A stretch of 64,000 nt of DNA from an uncultured Eubacteriales bacterium. GTDB taxonomy: Bacteria; Bacillota; Clostridia; Oscillospirales; Acutalibacteraceae. A model generated the notes under the pieces. It did not search any database. It had not been told where the DNA came from and saw only the letters and a list, made by a program, of their open reading frames with translations. The stretch is taken from contig CAJUDG010000009.1 in the NCBI GenBank assembly GCA_910584745.1, positions 1-64,000 on the forward strand, read 5' to 3'. Shown here piece after piece: positions 18,984 to 28,103 of the stretch; the first letter of the stretch is position 1; every line of letters starts with the position of its first letter. The translations under genes were made by a program, and so were the position numbers.

Positions 18984-19016
18984 GAATGTCCCCTCTTTGT
19001 CTAAGAGAGGACATTC
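18984..19016 (-). other. Hairpin between solute-binding-protein and GH35 genes
   Basis: An imperfect stem of about 14 bases (gaatgtcccctctt against aagagaggacattc, one mismatch) with a 5-base loop, without a strong T run on the coding strand. Placement after a binding-protein gene fits an mRNA-stabilising or partial-termination element that keeps binding protein in excess of enzyme (inference). Confidence 0.5.
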
Positions 19017-19047
19017 TTGAAGCGTTATATCAATTTTTTGCTTTGGT

Positions 19048-20634
19048 TCAGCTGTGCTCAGCGATAAAGCTCTCCACCTGTTTCTTTGCCTCAGTAATAA
19101 TATCCTGCATACCGGCAGCATCCAGCGCGGACTTATATTCCGCAATGGCAGCGTCCACATCCTCTACAAGTCCGTTCATAAGAGGCAGTAGATATGTGTT
19201 CTTCACGGCGTCTACAGCGGCGCACTGGGTGGCCACAGGCTCCTGGTCAAAGGTAAAGCAATTAAGAATGTGGTTTGTGGCAGATCGAGATTTATAAGAC
19301 TGGTCGATGGCCTCCTGCTGAAGGTCTATCTCAGTGGGATTTTCATTGGCAGGCAGCCGCTCAATATTGGAGTTCGTCCAGCCCCAGTAGTTACTGGGAT
19401 TATATGGAGTATCGGTCACCTTATAATGTGTGTCCCCTACAGCGACCCAGTGTTTCCCCTCTATGCCGAACTGAGCCAGATCCTGTACCTCGGGATTTGT
19501 GGCGAACTGGTTAATAGCCATGATCGACCGTTCTATATTCTTGCTCTTTGCGTTGATGGCAACGCCGTTTTGCAGATGGGAGGTATTGAAGAATGGCTTA
19601 TCGCTGGCTATATCATAGAGCCCCACCTGCCACTCGGGATTATTCTTTGCGGCGGTGTTGCCGTGTATCTGGCAGGTGCCTGTGTTCCAGATCAAAGACG
19701 CCGCGCGCCCAGCCAGGAAACCGTCCTGCCTCTCCTGGGTCGAGTTCATCACGTCTGAAGACCACGCACCCATATCGGCCAGCTTCTTCATCTCTCTGCA
19801 GTATTCCACAAAGGGCTCCCATTCCAGCGCGTAGGTAATATCCACATCATCTAAGTCCGCAAAATTGTAGAGCAAAAGCTGACTGTCACAGGGCGTTCCC
19901 GCCAAAGCGTAGTACCCGAGACTTTCAAACATCAGCCAATAGATATTAACGCCGCCCTCGCCGCAAGCATACATACCGTCCTTAGCGCAGTCCTCATAGA
20001 ATGACAACAAAGTTTCGTAGCTGTCCATCTTCTCGTACCCATACTTCGTGAGCAGGTCGCCCCTGATTGCCAGGGTGTTGCGTCGGGCCTGGGCCTTATT
20101 CCAGGGAAGCATATAGATATTCCCCTTTATCTTGACTTGATCCCAGGCTTCCGTTGGCCACTCTTTCCAGATATCCGGGGCATAGGTGCTTATCATTTCC
20201 TCAGAGAGAGGGGCGAGCCCACCCAGGGAAACCGTCTGCTCATAGTGTCCCCACTGGGATGCGGTGTAGATTATGTCAAACTCCTCGTTTCCGGAAAAGA
20301 GCAGGGAATACTTCGTATCATGCTCTGCCCAGGAGAGGTACTTGGGGGTGACCGTGGCATTTATCTTTTCCTTCAGTATCTCATTGATCTTGCCGTACAC
20401 TTCGTCCACTTCCGTGGGCGTGTCACCTATAAGGTACATAATCAGTTCAACCGGCTCAAGCTCCTCGTTCCCGGGCTCCGAGGCCTCCGAACTCTCCGGT
20501 TGGCTGGAGGAGTCCGAGCTGCCCGCCGAAACTTCTGACGAACTGCTCTGGCTGCTCTCTGACTGCTGCTGGCAGCCCGCAAATATGGCTATCAGCATGA
20601 CCATCACAAGAAATAATGAAACTGTCTTTCGCAC
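19048..20634 (-). CDS. Extracellular solute-binding lipoprotein (sugar ABC transporter), copy B
   Basis: A 528-residue LplA-type substrate-binding lipoprotein. The GTG start leads into a signal peptide ending in the lipobox IFAGC, then a Ser/Glu-rich linker. The mature part has the usual features, for example VELIMYLIGDTPTEVDEVYGKINEILKEK and LLFSGNEEFDIIYTASQWGHYE. It would capture the glycan outside the membrane and hand it to the LplB/LplC permease. Its upstream neighbour is a clear paralog with the same domain order (for example MYLIGDTPTE in both). AAAGGA is 10 bases before the start. Confidence 0.9.
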   Translation of the reverse strand: MRKTVSLFLVMVMLIAIFAGCQQQSESSQSSSSEVSAGSSDSSSQPESSEASEPGNEELEPVELIMYLIGDTPTEVDEVYGKINEILKEKINATVTPKYLSWAEHDTKYSLLFSGNEEFDIIYTASQWGHYEQTVSLGGLAPLSEEMISTYAPDIWKEWPTEAWDQVKIKGNIYMLPWNKAQARRNTLAIRGDLLTKYGYEKMDSYETLLSFYEDCAKDGMYACGEGGVNIYWLMFESLGYYALAGTPCDSQLLLYNFADLDDVDITYALEWEPFVEYCREMKKLADMGAWSSDVMNSTQERQDGFLAGRAASLIWNTGTCQIHGNTAAKNNPEWQVGLYDIASDKPFFNTSHLQNGVAINAKSKNIERSIMAINQFATNPEVQDLAQFGIEGKHWVAVGDTHYKVTDTPYNPSNYWGWTNSNIERLPANENPTEIDLQQEAIDQSYKSRSATNHILNCFTFDQEPVATQCAAVDAVKNTYLLPLMNGLVEDVDAAIAEYKSALDAAGMQDIITEAKKQVESFIAEHS

Positions 20635-20665
20635 TTACGACCATTCCTTTCCATTGTTAAATATT

Positions 20666-22249
20666 TTACTCCGCAGAATTTGCCGCGACAAATTCATCTA
20701 TTTGTCTTTGCAGTTCGTCCATAACGTCCTGCATTCCGGCCGCATCAAGTGCGTTTTTGTACTCCGCGATGGTGGCGTCAACGTCATCAACCAGGCCATT
20801 TGTAAGGGGTCCAAGGTAGGTGGCCTTGACCGCGTCAATAGCCGCGCACTGGGTAGCAACGCTTTCCTGATTGAAGCTGAATCCATCCAGCAGATGGGGC
20901 TGGCTTCTATGCTCAAGGAAATACTCGTTGAGCTCATCGGCCTTTATGTCCACCGGCGTGGGGTTGTCCGGCTCGGACTTGCGCATGATATCCAGATTCC
21001 TCCATCCCCAGAAGTTGCTGGCGGAGTAGGGGGTGTCGGTTAGCTGATAGCCCTGGTCACCCTTTTTTGTCCAATGCTGCCCTTCAATGCCTAACTGGGC
21101 CAAGTCCTGGATCTCCGGGTTGGTGGCAAACTCGTTGTACACCATCAGCGCTCGCTCCAGCTTCTTAGAGTTGGCGTTAAAGGACATACCGGCGTTGGCA
21201 TAGCTTGTCATGCGGAAGGGCACGTTCGGTCGGATGTCATAGAGATTTACGTCCCAGCTGGGGTCATTCCCATTGGCTTCGTCGGCCTTAAGCTTGAGGG
21301 CGCCCACATTATGGCAGGCGGCGGCGCTGCGCCCGGTTATAAGACCGTCCTGTTCGCCTGTATCGTTGAGAACGTCGGAAGACCACGCGCCCATATCGGC
21401 AAGCTCCTTCATATCCTTGCAGTAGTTGATGAATGGCTCCCACTCCAGAATGTTCTCAAATTTGAAATTGGTGGGATTGGCATAGTTGTAGACCAGAAGA
21501 TGTCCGTCGCTGGGAGTGCCGTTTATGATGTAGTAGCCTTCGTTCTCATAAATCAACCAGTGGAGCGCAGCGCCGCCTCCGGAGAAGCCATACATCTTGT
21601 CCTTGGCACAGTCCTTCAAGAAGCTTATGAACTTGTCATAGCTGTCCATTTCTTCATAACCGTACTTTTTAAGCAAATCTCCGCGGATGGCCAGCACATT
21701 GGAATTGCACTCCACAAAATTTGCGGGTATCATGTAGATGGAGCCGTTAATGGTGACCTGATTCCAGGCCTCCTTGGGCAGGGTATTCCAAACGTCCGGC
21801 GCATAAGTCTGTATCATCTCCTCGCTAAGGGCTGCGTACCCGCCTAGAGCGGCGGTCTGCTCGAAATGGCCCCAGCCGGTGGCAGAGAATATCATGTCAA
21901 AGTCCTCGTTTCCAGAGAACAGAAGGGAATACTTTGTGCCATGCTCTGTCCAGGAGAGCCACTCCACATTTACGGTGGTATTGAGCTTTTCCTTAAGGAT
22001 CTCGTTGATTTTCGCGTAGACAGCATCACCCTCGGTGGGGGTGTCGCCAATCAGGTACATAGTGAGTTCCATAGGTTCCAGTTCTGCGGAACCGCCTTCC
22101 TGAGAGCCGTCTGAAGCTGTGGACGAATCCGCCGCCTTGGAAGACGATTCTTTAGGAGTGGACGACTCCGAAGGCCTGCTTTGGCAGCCAGTGAGCATTA
22201 TGAGATTGAACACCAGCACCAAAGCAAATAATTTCTTCGTCACTTTCAT
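20666..22249 (-). CDS. Extracellular solute-binding lipoprotein (sugar ABC transporter), copy A
   Basis: A 527-residue lipoprotein, paralog of the one just downstream. The signal peptide ends in the lipobox MLTGC. The mature protein has MELTMYLIGDTPTEGDAVYAKINEILKEK and LLFSGNEDFDMIFSATGWGHFE. It is the first gene of its transcription unit, behind AAGGAGG, and 31 bases separate it from copy B. With only one permease pair in the window, both binding proteins may deliver to the same channel, widening the range of oligosaccharides taken up (inference). Confidence 0.9.
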   Translation of the reverse strand: MKVTKKLFALVLVFNLIMLTGCQSRPSESSTPKESSSKAADSSTASDGSQEGGSAELEPMELTMYLIGDTPTEGDAVYAKINEILKEKLNTTVNVEWLSWTEHGTKYSLLFSGNEDFDMIFSATGWGHFEQTAALGGYAALSEEMIQTYAPDVWNTLPKEAWNQVTINGSIYMIPANFVECNSNVLAIRGDLLKKYGYEEMDSYDKFISFLKDCAKDKMYGFSGGGAALHWLIYENEGYYIINGTPSDGHLLVYNYANPTNFKFENILEWEPFINYCKDMKELADMGAWSSDVLNDTGEQDGLITGRSAAACHNVGALKLKADEANGNDPSWDVNLYDIRPNVPFRMTSYANAGMSFNANSKKLERALMVYNEFATNPEIQDLAQLGIEGQHWTKKGDQGYQLTDTPYSASNFWGWRNLDIMRKSEPDNPTPVDIKADELNEYFLEHRSQPHLLDGFSFNQESVATQCAAIDAVKATYLGPLTNGLVDDVDATIAEYKNALDAAGMQDVMDELQRQIDEFVAANSAE

Positions 22250-22284
22250 GATATTTTCCTCCTTAAATTTTGAAAACTGCTTTC

Positions 22285-22318
22285 CTTTTACCTATTTTGC
22301 GGGGAATAGCAGGTAAAA
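22285..22318 (-). other. Leader hairpin upstream of the binding-protein gene
   Basis: ttttacctatt pairs with aatagcaggtaaaa with one bulged base, in the 5' leader of the solute-binding-protein message. Function unknown. The 357-base spacer that holds it also contains the two regulator-site candidates and the GNAT promoter. Confidence 0.35.
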
Positions 22319-22373
22319 ACTATAATAATCATACCGCTCTGCAACCTCGCTGTCATTACGATTTTCTGCTGAG

Positions 22374-22391
22374 CCATTGAGATTTTTTGTG
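22374..22391. promoter_or_regulatory. Candidate regulator site, copy 2
   Basis: ccattgagattttttgtg lies about 125 bases upstream of the first solute-binding-protein gene. It matches the site at 10891-10908 in the ATTGAGATT core and the TTTG(C/T)G end. Confidence 0.4.
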
Positions 22392-22490
22392 CAGACCTAT
22401 GTATTTTTGAGAGGAAATAGAGAAAACTGAGCCTGCGATGTTTTGCATATCTGGCAAAACAGTTGTTCAAGCTTTGACATACTTGCTATC

Positions 22491-22508
22491 TGATTGAGAA
22501 AAAATGCG
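22491..22508. promoter_or_regulatory. Candidate regulator site, weaker copy 3
   Basis: tgattgagaaaaaatgcg shares GATTGAGA and TGCG with copy 1 at the same spacing. It lies in the divergent spacer between the solute-binding-protein and GNAT genes. Confidence 0.25.
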
Positions 22509-22545
22509 AAACAATAGAGGAAATTTGCTTTATGGGCAGTTACCA

Positions 22546-22583
22546 TTGATTTATTAGTGGGGAAAATATATACTGTTAACAGT
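22546..22583 (+). promoter_or_regulatory. Promoter with palindromic operator before the GNAT gene
   Basis: TTGATT at 22546-22551 and TATACT at 22569-22574 have a 17-base spacer. The perfect 12-base palindrome ACTGTTAACAGT at 22572-22583 overlaps the -10 box and the transcription start, as expected of a repressor site. Confidence 0.6.
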
Positions 22584-22606
22584 TGAAGTGAGAGGAGAGT
22601 ATTTTC

Positions 22607-23104
22607 ATGCGCTGTTTTGATATGCTGGTCAAGTTGTACGAGTTGCCGGATTTCCATGTGCCTGAACCGAAGTTGTCTGAGGTGGGAATCCGTATCTTCC
22701 GCCCCATGCCCAGCGACAAGGACAGAATAGCTAGCTTTGTCGGCGATAATTTCAGCGTGGTGTGGAAAAATGAGTTTGAAAAGGCCATGACGAACACCCC
22801 GGTATCATGCTTTATAGCGGCTGACTCGAATGGTAAGCTGATAGGCTTTTCATGTTATGATGCAAGCTACCGGAACTTTTTCGGACCAATCGGCGTGCTT
22901 GATGAATATAGGGGGAAGCATATTGGACAGGAGCTTCTGCGATATGCCCTCTATGCCATGAGGGAAGTGGGCTATGGGTACGCAATTATCGGCTGGAGCG
23001 GGGAAATAAATGAGCCATTCTACCGCAAGGGCTGCGGCGCGGTGGAGATACCGGGATCTTTCCCGGGGATATACAAAAATTCCCTGCCGGAGGGGGAGGG
23101 GTGA
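22607..23104 (+). CDS. GNAT-family N-acetyltransferase
   Basis: A 165-residue GNAT protein. The acetyl-CoA motif A is LDEYRGKHIGQELLRYAL at about residues 102-119 (R-G-K-H-I-G pattern), followed by a motif B-like FYRKGCGAVEIPGS. The start ATG has AGAGGAGAG in front. The stop codon lies next to the start of the GH123-like gene, so the two are probably translated together. An acetyltransferase in a sugar locus could act on an amino sugar or on a small molecule, but the substrate is not visible. Confidence 0.88.
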   Translation: MRCFDMLVKLYELPDFHVPEPKLSEVGIRIFRPMPSDKDRIASFVGDNFSVVWKNEFEKAMTNTPVSCFIAADSNGKLIGFSCYDASYRNFFGPIGVLDEYRGKHIGQELLRYALYAMREVGYGYAIIGWSGEINEPFYRKGCGAVEIPGSFPGIYKNSLPEGEG

Positions 23105-23109
23105 GTTTT

Positions 23110-24819
23110 ATGGCGTTTGAGCTGGAAATGAATGCGGTAAGCTCACTGGAAAAGGTTTTCCCGGATTCCGGGCCTGCGGACGCCTTCAAATCATCGTCTG
23201 CCCTACAGGGAGAGACATTTTCCTTTCAAATAGCATACCGTGCGCCCAGCCTTGTAAAACGCCTTCATGCACACGTGAAGGCAGGGAAACTTCCTGCGGA
23301 GCCATCCCTGTTTCGGGTAGGGCTTGTTCCGTCTGAGCTGCCAGGGTATGGCGACGAAGATGATTTTGTACTGAAAACAACACCTGGCCTATACCCCGAC
23401 CCCCTTTTCCCCTTGACTGATACAGATGAGCTTTATGCCTATCCTGACCAATGGAGGGCGCTTTTCTGTGAGGTGTATGTCCTGGAAGGGGCGGAGCCGG
23501 GAATATACCCTATATACATCTGCCTGAGTGGCCGGGATGACTCGACCTTTGGGTATCAAAAGGAGTGGCACGGGGAAGTTTGCTTCACTCTGACAGTTTT
23601 ACCCGCAAAGCTCCCAAAGTTGGATATCCCGCACACTGAATGGTTTTTTACCGACTGTATTGCAACCTATTATAAGATGGAGGTCTTCTCTGAAGCTTGG
23701 TGGTCAATGGTTGGCAAATACATTGAGAATGCAGTTTCCCATGGGATAAACACGATCCTTACGCCGCTGTTCACACCTCCCCTAGAGACCGCCGTTGGCG
23801 CTGAACGGGAAACTGTACAGTTGGTATCGGTCACAAAAACCGGTAGCCGCTACGATTTCGGCTTTGAAAAGCTTGAACGGTGGATCAAGCTCTGCCTGGA
23901 GTGCGGGGTAGAATATTTTGAAATGCCTCACCTTTTTACCCAGTGGGGGGCGGAGTTTACGCCTAAAATCCTTGTGGAAGAAAACGGGCAGGAGAAAAAA
24001 CTGTTTGGCTGGCATATTCGGTCGGACAGCGGGGCCTACCACGCTTTTCTGGAGCAATTCCTGCCTGCGGTGGTTTCGCTGATAAACAGATATGTGGAGA
24101 AAGACCACGTGTTTTTCCATATCTCAGATGAGCCCTCAGAAGCCCATGCACCGCAGTATGAAGACCTGTCAAGGTTTGTGGCAGGATTAGTTGATGGCTG
24201 TCTGATGATTGATGCTATGTCGTCGCTGGAGGTATACAGAAAATCCTACATTTCAGCACCTGTAGCCGCCATTGACGAAATAGCTCCGTTTATAGACGAT
24301 GGAATTGAAAACTTATGGGCGTATTATGCTTGTTTGCAAAACAAAAGCTATATCACAAACCGTTTCTTTTGCTTTCCCTCCAACCGAAACCGCATCCTTG
24401 GCATACAGCTCTACAAATATAAGCTTTGCGGGTTCCTTCAGTGGGGATATAATCATTGGTATTCGGGACTTTCAGTGAAGGAAATTGACCCATTCAGGAC
24501 AACAGATGCAGACGCCTGTTTCCCCTCGGGGGACGCTTTCCTTGTCTATCCTGGAAGGGAGGGACCAGTCAATTCCCTGCGGATCGCTGTTTTAAGGGAG
24601 GCGTTCCAGGATATGATGGCACTAAGGCTATTGGAAACCTTCGTGGGCAGAGCCAAAACTATTGGAGTTCTGGAGGAGGGAATACCGCCCATTACGTTTA
24701 CCGACTATCCCCATGAGACAAAGTGGCTGCTGGATGCAAGGGAGCGCGTCAACACGGTTATCGCGGATCAGGTGTGCAAAAGAAAAAAGGGTAGGACGAT
24801 TCTGTACCCGTTTTTATAG
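23110..24819 (+). CDS. GH123-like (DUF4091) glycosidase
   Basis: A 569-residue protein matching the DUF4091 family, whose founding enzymes are GH123 beta-N-acetylgalactosaminidases. The N-terminal about 170 residues form a beta-sandwich. The barrel follows with FFTDCIATYY, the adjacent acid pair in HISDEPSE (D340, E341), which is where GH123 enzymes keep their substrate-assisted catalytic Asp-Glu, and the C-terminal hallmark FPSGDAFLVYPG with LRIAVLREAFQDMMALRLLE. ATG at 23110 is chosen over the GTG at 23101 because GGAGGGG is at proper distance. No signal peptide. Activity on GalNAc is inferred. Confidence 0.75.
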   Translation: MAFELEMNAVSSLEKVFPDSGPADAFKSSSALQGETFSFQIAYRAPSLVKRLHAHVKAGKLPAEPSLFRVGLVPSELPGYGDEDDFVLKTTPGLYPDPLFPLTDTDELYAYPDQWRALFCEVYVLEGAEPGIYPIYICLSGRDDSTFGYQKEWHGEVCFTLTVLPAKLPKLDIPHTEWFFTDCIATYYKMEVFSEAWWSMVGKYIENAVSHGINTILTPLFTPPLETAVGAERETVQLVSVTKTGSRYDFGFEKLERWIKLCLECGVEYFEMPHLFTQWGAEFTPKILVEENGQEKKLFGWHIRSDSGAYHAFLEQFLPAVVSLINRYVEKDHVFFHISDEPSEAHAPQYEDLSRFVAGLVDGCLMIDAMSSLEVYRKSYISAPVAAIDEIAPFIDDGIENLWAYYACLQNKSYITNRFFCFPSNRNRILGIQLYKYKLCGFLQWGYNHWYSGLSVKEIDPFRTTDADACFPSGDAFLVYPGREGPVNSLRIAVLREAFQDMMALRLLETFVGRAKTIGVLEEGIPPITFTDYPHETKWLLDARERVNTVIADQVCKRKKGRTILYPFL

Positions 24820-24830
24820 GAGCTAACACC

Positions 24831-25697
24831 ATGAAATCAGTGGAATACAAGGTTGCAAAGATTTCAGACTATTTTGTCTACAACCCCAGCAAAACAGCAC
24901 AGAAGATGTTTCTGTACCCTCTTGTGTGCGGCTTGTTCACCTATGAGCCCGGCTATAAACTGATGCGCAGCTCTTATGACAGCTTTCTCCTGATGTATAT
25001 TCAAAACGGTACGATGATTTTAAACTGCGGCGACAAGCCGCAAACAGTCGGGAAGAACAGCTTTGTCCTTCTCGACTGTTATAAGCCCCATGGGTATTCC
25101 ACGGAGACCGGTTATGAGTGCCTGTGGCTGCACTTTGACGGGGTTCTGGCAAGAGATTATTATGAGGCCATCGTATCCCAGCTTGGGAATGTCTTTTCCA
25201 TGCAGGATCCCTTCGCCGTGTGCCGCAAGCTCTCCGCTATCCTGAAAATCTTTCTGGATAATAAGACTGTTCGGGAGCTGCTCTTGTCAAAATATATCAC
25301 GGATATCCTCACCGAACTGCTCCTGTTCAACCCGGACAAGAGCCTGGGAAAGGGCTACGCGGATATGGCAGAGCAGGTCATCACCTATATCAACGAGCAT
25401 TCTTCTGAGGACATTTCCGTAGAGCGGCTGGCCGAAATGTCCGGGCTGAGCCCATACTATTTTATCCGTGTCTTCAAGAAGGAGACCGGCTACACTCCCC
25501 ACGAATACCTGATAAACCGCCGTATGGCATCGGCACGCTACCTTCTGAAATGCACCGCCCTTTCCATCAAGGAAATCTGCTTCAACACCGGTTTTTCCAG
25601 TGAGAGTGTTTTCTGTAATGCCTTCAAAAAGCAGCACAATATGACCCCCCAGGCCTACCGCGAGAGCGGGAGCCTCGGTGAGAAGATATCGCTGTAA
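24831..25697 (+). CDS. AraC-family transcriptional regulator
   Basis: A 288-residue regulator. The N-terminal half is a cupin-like sensor (ending near HFDGVLARDYYEA); the C-terminal about 100 residues carry the two helix-turn-helix motifs, with ISVERLAEMSGLSPYYFIRVFKKETG and the second in LSIKEICFNTGFSSESVFCNAFKK. It follows the GH123-like gene by 11 bases with an AGGAG site. Its position in the glycan locus and the shared motif upstream of the transporter genes make it the likely local activator, responding to a sugar from the imported glycan (inference). Confidence 0.9.
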   Translation: MKSVEYKVAKISDYFVYNPSKTAQKMFLYPLVCGLFTYEPGYKLMRSSYDSFLLMYIQNGTMILNCGDKPQTVGKNSFVLLDCYKPHGYSTETGYECLWLHFDGVLARDYYEAIVSQLGNVFSMQDPFAVCRKLSAILKIFLDNKTVRELLLSKYITDILTELLLFNPDKSLGKGYADMAEQVITYINEHSSEDISVERLAEMSGLSPYYFIRVFKKETGYTPHEYLINRRMASARYLLKCTALSIKEICFNTGFSSESVFCNAFKKQHNMTPQAYRESGSLGEKISL

Positions 25698-25730
25698 TCA
25701 TATCAAAATATAGAGAAAGGTTTGAGTAAA

Positions 25731-26687
25731 ATGGGATTTGACCTTCCAGTTTCAGAATTGTTCCAGTACCAGGGCAGAAACCCAAAGCCGAAGGATTTTG
25801 ACGCTTATTGGGAGCGCGGGTTAAAAGAGATAGAACGTATTGACCCTCAAGTGCAGCTGACGCCCGCATACCCCCATCCGGCCATGGACTGCTATGACCT
25901 CACCTTTACCAGTACGGGAAACGCCAGAATATATGCGAAGTATGTTATTCCAAAGGCCATAGACTGCCCTGTGCCCGCAGTCTTCCAGTTCCACGGCTAC
26001 ACTGGAGCCTCCGGTGACTGGTGCGGCCTGTTCCAGATTGCCGCCGCGGGATATGCCGTGGCGGCGCTGGATGTGCGCGGACAGGGCGGCAGGAGCGAGG
26101 ACACCGGCGGCGTGAAGGGAAACACCTATCACGGACAGATCATCCGCGGACTGGACGACGAAGACCCTGACAAGCTGCTGTTCCGCAATATTTTTCTGGA
26201 TACTGCCCTGCTGGTAAAAATCGTATCGGGCTTTGAAGCGGTTGATTCCAAACATCTGGCCGTGCTGGGTGGAAGCCAAGGGGGCGGCCTCTCCTTAGCC
26301 TGCGCAGCTCTTTCTCAAATTAAGCTGGCTGCTGTCTGCTACCCATTCCTCAGCGACTATCAGCGTGTGTGGGAGATGGGCCTTGCGGTGGACGCTTACC
26401 TGGAACTGAAGGAGTATTTCCGGAACTTTGACCCGGCCCATGCTCGGGAGGAGGAGATATTCACAAAGCTCGGCTACATAGACGTGCAGCACCTTGCAGG
26501 CCGTATCACTGGGGATGTCCATATGTATACTGGGCTGATGGATACTGTCTGTCCGCCTTCTACGCAGTTTGCAGCTTTCAATAAGATTAAGTCGCCTAAA
26601 AAGGTACAGCTTTATCCGGATTTCGGGCATGAGGGGGCTCCGGGGATGATGGACGATATCGTATCTTGGTTTGCCGAAAAGCTATGA
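25731..26687 (+). CDS. CE7-type acetyl esterase
   Basis: A 318-residue alpha/beta hydrolase of carbohydrate esterase family 7 (acetyl-xylan esterase / cephalosporin-C deacetylase). The family signatures are in order: RGQGGRSED near residue 115, the nucleophile elbow GGSQGGG near 185, and GHEG near the C-terminus for the catalytic histidine. These enzymes remove O-acetyl groups from small acetylated sugars in the cytoplasm. ATG at 25731 is chosen because GAGAAAGG is 10 bases upstream; an in-frame TTG at 25722 is too close. O-acetylation is common on host sialic acids and on plant xylan, so it does not settle the substrate. Confidence 0.88.
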   Translation: MGFDLPVSELFQYQGRNPKPKDFDAYWERGLKEIERIDPQVQLTPAYPHPAMDCYDLTFTSTGNARIYAKYVIPKAIDCPVPAVFQFHGYTGASGDWCGLFQIAAAGYAVAALDVRGQGGRSEDTGGVKGNTYHGQIIRGLDDEDPDKLLFRNIFLDTALLVKIVSGFEAVDSKHLAVLGGSQGGGLSLACAALSQIKLAAVCYPFLSDYQRVWEMGLAVDAYLELKEYFRNFDPAHAREEEIFTKLGYIDVQHLAGRITGDVHMYTGLMDTVCPPSTQFAAFNKIKSPKKVQLYPDFGHEGAPGMMDDIVSWFAEKL

Positions 26688-26820
26688 TATATTAAATAGA
26701 ATAACAAATGGTAGCCTTAGGTCAGGTGATATAAACGCAATTACAAATAGTTTGAAATTGGCCATAACCTCTCTGCGCAGCTATTACTCAGTAAAATGGA
26801 TTTTTAAGGAGAAACTGACT

Positions 26821-27934
26821 ATGTCTGAAGAAATAGAAATGGGTCTGACCGGGGAAGATATCAAAAAGCGTAATGAACTTTCCGGTATCATCGGGTTATT
26901 CCAGACCATGGGTGACAACACCGCCGACCCGCGGGCCATCGCTGAAAGTGAGGACGGCAGGCTTATTGAGGAGTGTATGTCTGTGATGTCTATGGGTGAG
27001 GATTCTTCCGATAGCAGGGCGTACTGGGCAAACTACGAGAAGGGCCTTCGCAAGGAAGTCCACGGCGAGGGCCTGCAAAAGTGGGCCAACTATGTCCCTC
27101 TGGCTGCGGAAAAGGAGCCGGAGCGGAAATTTCCCCTTATCTTTTGCCTGCATAGTGCCCACAAGCCCATCCAGCTGACGGAGAGCTACGGCATAATGTA
27201 GGTTGCCGCCAGAGAGGAGTGCATCGTCATCGCCCCGGAGAACGAGAACTGGGACAATATTGAGCGCTTGCTGAATTGGGCTAAGGAAAATCTGCCGGTG
27301 AACGAGGGGCGCGTGTACTCTATTGGCTATAGCTTCGGCGGCTTCATGTCCAGCAGGAACGTGTTGGCCCACCCGGAGCTGTTCGCGGGAGTCGGCATGG
27401 GCGGTATGCTCTTTGCGGGCAAGACCCCAGCCCATGACCTGGACGGACACTGGTATGAGGCCTATGAGCTGACGGAGGGGATGCTGCAAAAAAGCGGAGA
27501 GGCTGGGTGTCCCCGCCGCGTTGTTTATGGGTGAAAATGAGATGCTTCAGCTGTTGCCTCTGTGGAAGAACCCCGATGGCGAGGTGCGGGATGGCGCTAT
27601 CCCTCTGCTAAACGAAGATAAGCAACGGGCTTTTAACAACTTCCGCCGGGCAGGGCAATGCAGACCTGCTACGTTCCTCAGCGAGGGCGAAAGCGGTGAG
27701 GAAGTGGCCGAACACATTGGCGTGAATTTCGAGCGCACAGAGGTGCGGGAGTATCACGGCCGCAGATATTTTATTGGCGACAGCGTGAAGCCGGAGGGCG
27801 AGTGCCTTTTCCGTACTATAGCCTGCGAAAAAATGGTGCACTGGCCTACGGTGATGTTCTCGGAACTTGTGTGGGAGCATTTCGGGAGGTTTGCGAGGGA
27901 CGTGGAAAGCGGGGGCTTGATTTCACTTTGCTAA
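26821..27934 (+). pseudogene. Alpha/beta hydrolase (esterase), broken by a stop and a frameshift
   Basis: From ATG 26821, with AAGGAG in front, the frame runs to an in-frame TAG at 27199 and continues in the same frame to the nucleophile elbow GYSFGGF. A frameshift near 27510-27530 then moves the coding frame, and the remainder (LGVPAALFMGENEMLQLLP, later VHWPTVMFSELVWEHF) ends at 27934. Read through, the product is about 370 residues and looks like a cytoplasmic esterase of the feruloyl-esterase/PHB-depolymerase type. One nonsense and one indel indicate recent decay. The TAG is unlikely to be decoded as an amino acid because the frameshift also breaks the gene. Confidence 0.8.
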
Positions 27935-28103
27935 GTTTGACTGCAAAGGAATCCGTAGAAACCCCAAAAAGAAGGACTGGCAGTTTTTGGCATTTTATGT
28001 CATTCACACAATTCTTTCCGTCCTCTCGGTGGCCCGGTGTTCTTTGCATTTTCCGGCCTTTTTTAATGTCCTTAGGTGTATATCGCTAATATGGTTTCTA
28101 ATA
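27935..28103. other. Non-coding spacer, nothing recognised
   Basis: This stretch follows the broken esterase. I see no supported gene, promoter or stable hairpin in it. It belongs to a decayed region that extends to about 29.2 kb. Confidence 0.4.

Noticed and set aside
27199..27201. In-frame TAG in the esterase read as pyrrolysine or readthrough
   Set aside because: A frameshift further down also breaks the gene, and no pyrrolysine system is known for this kind of organism; decay is the simpler explanation.
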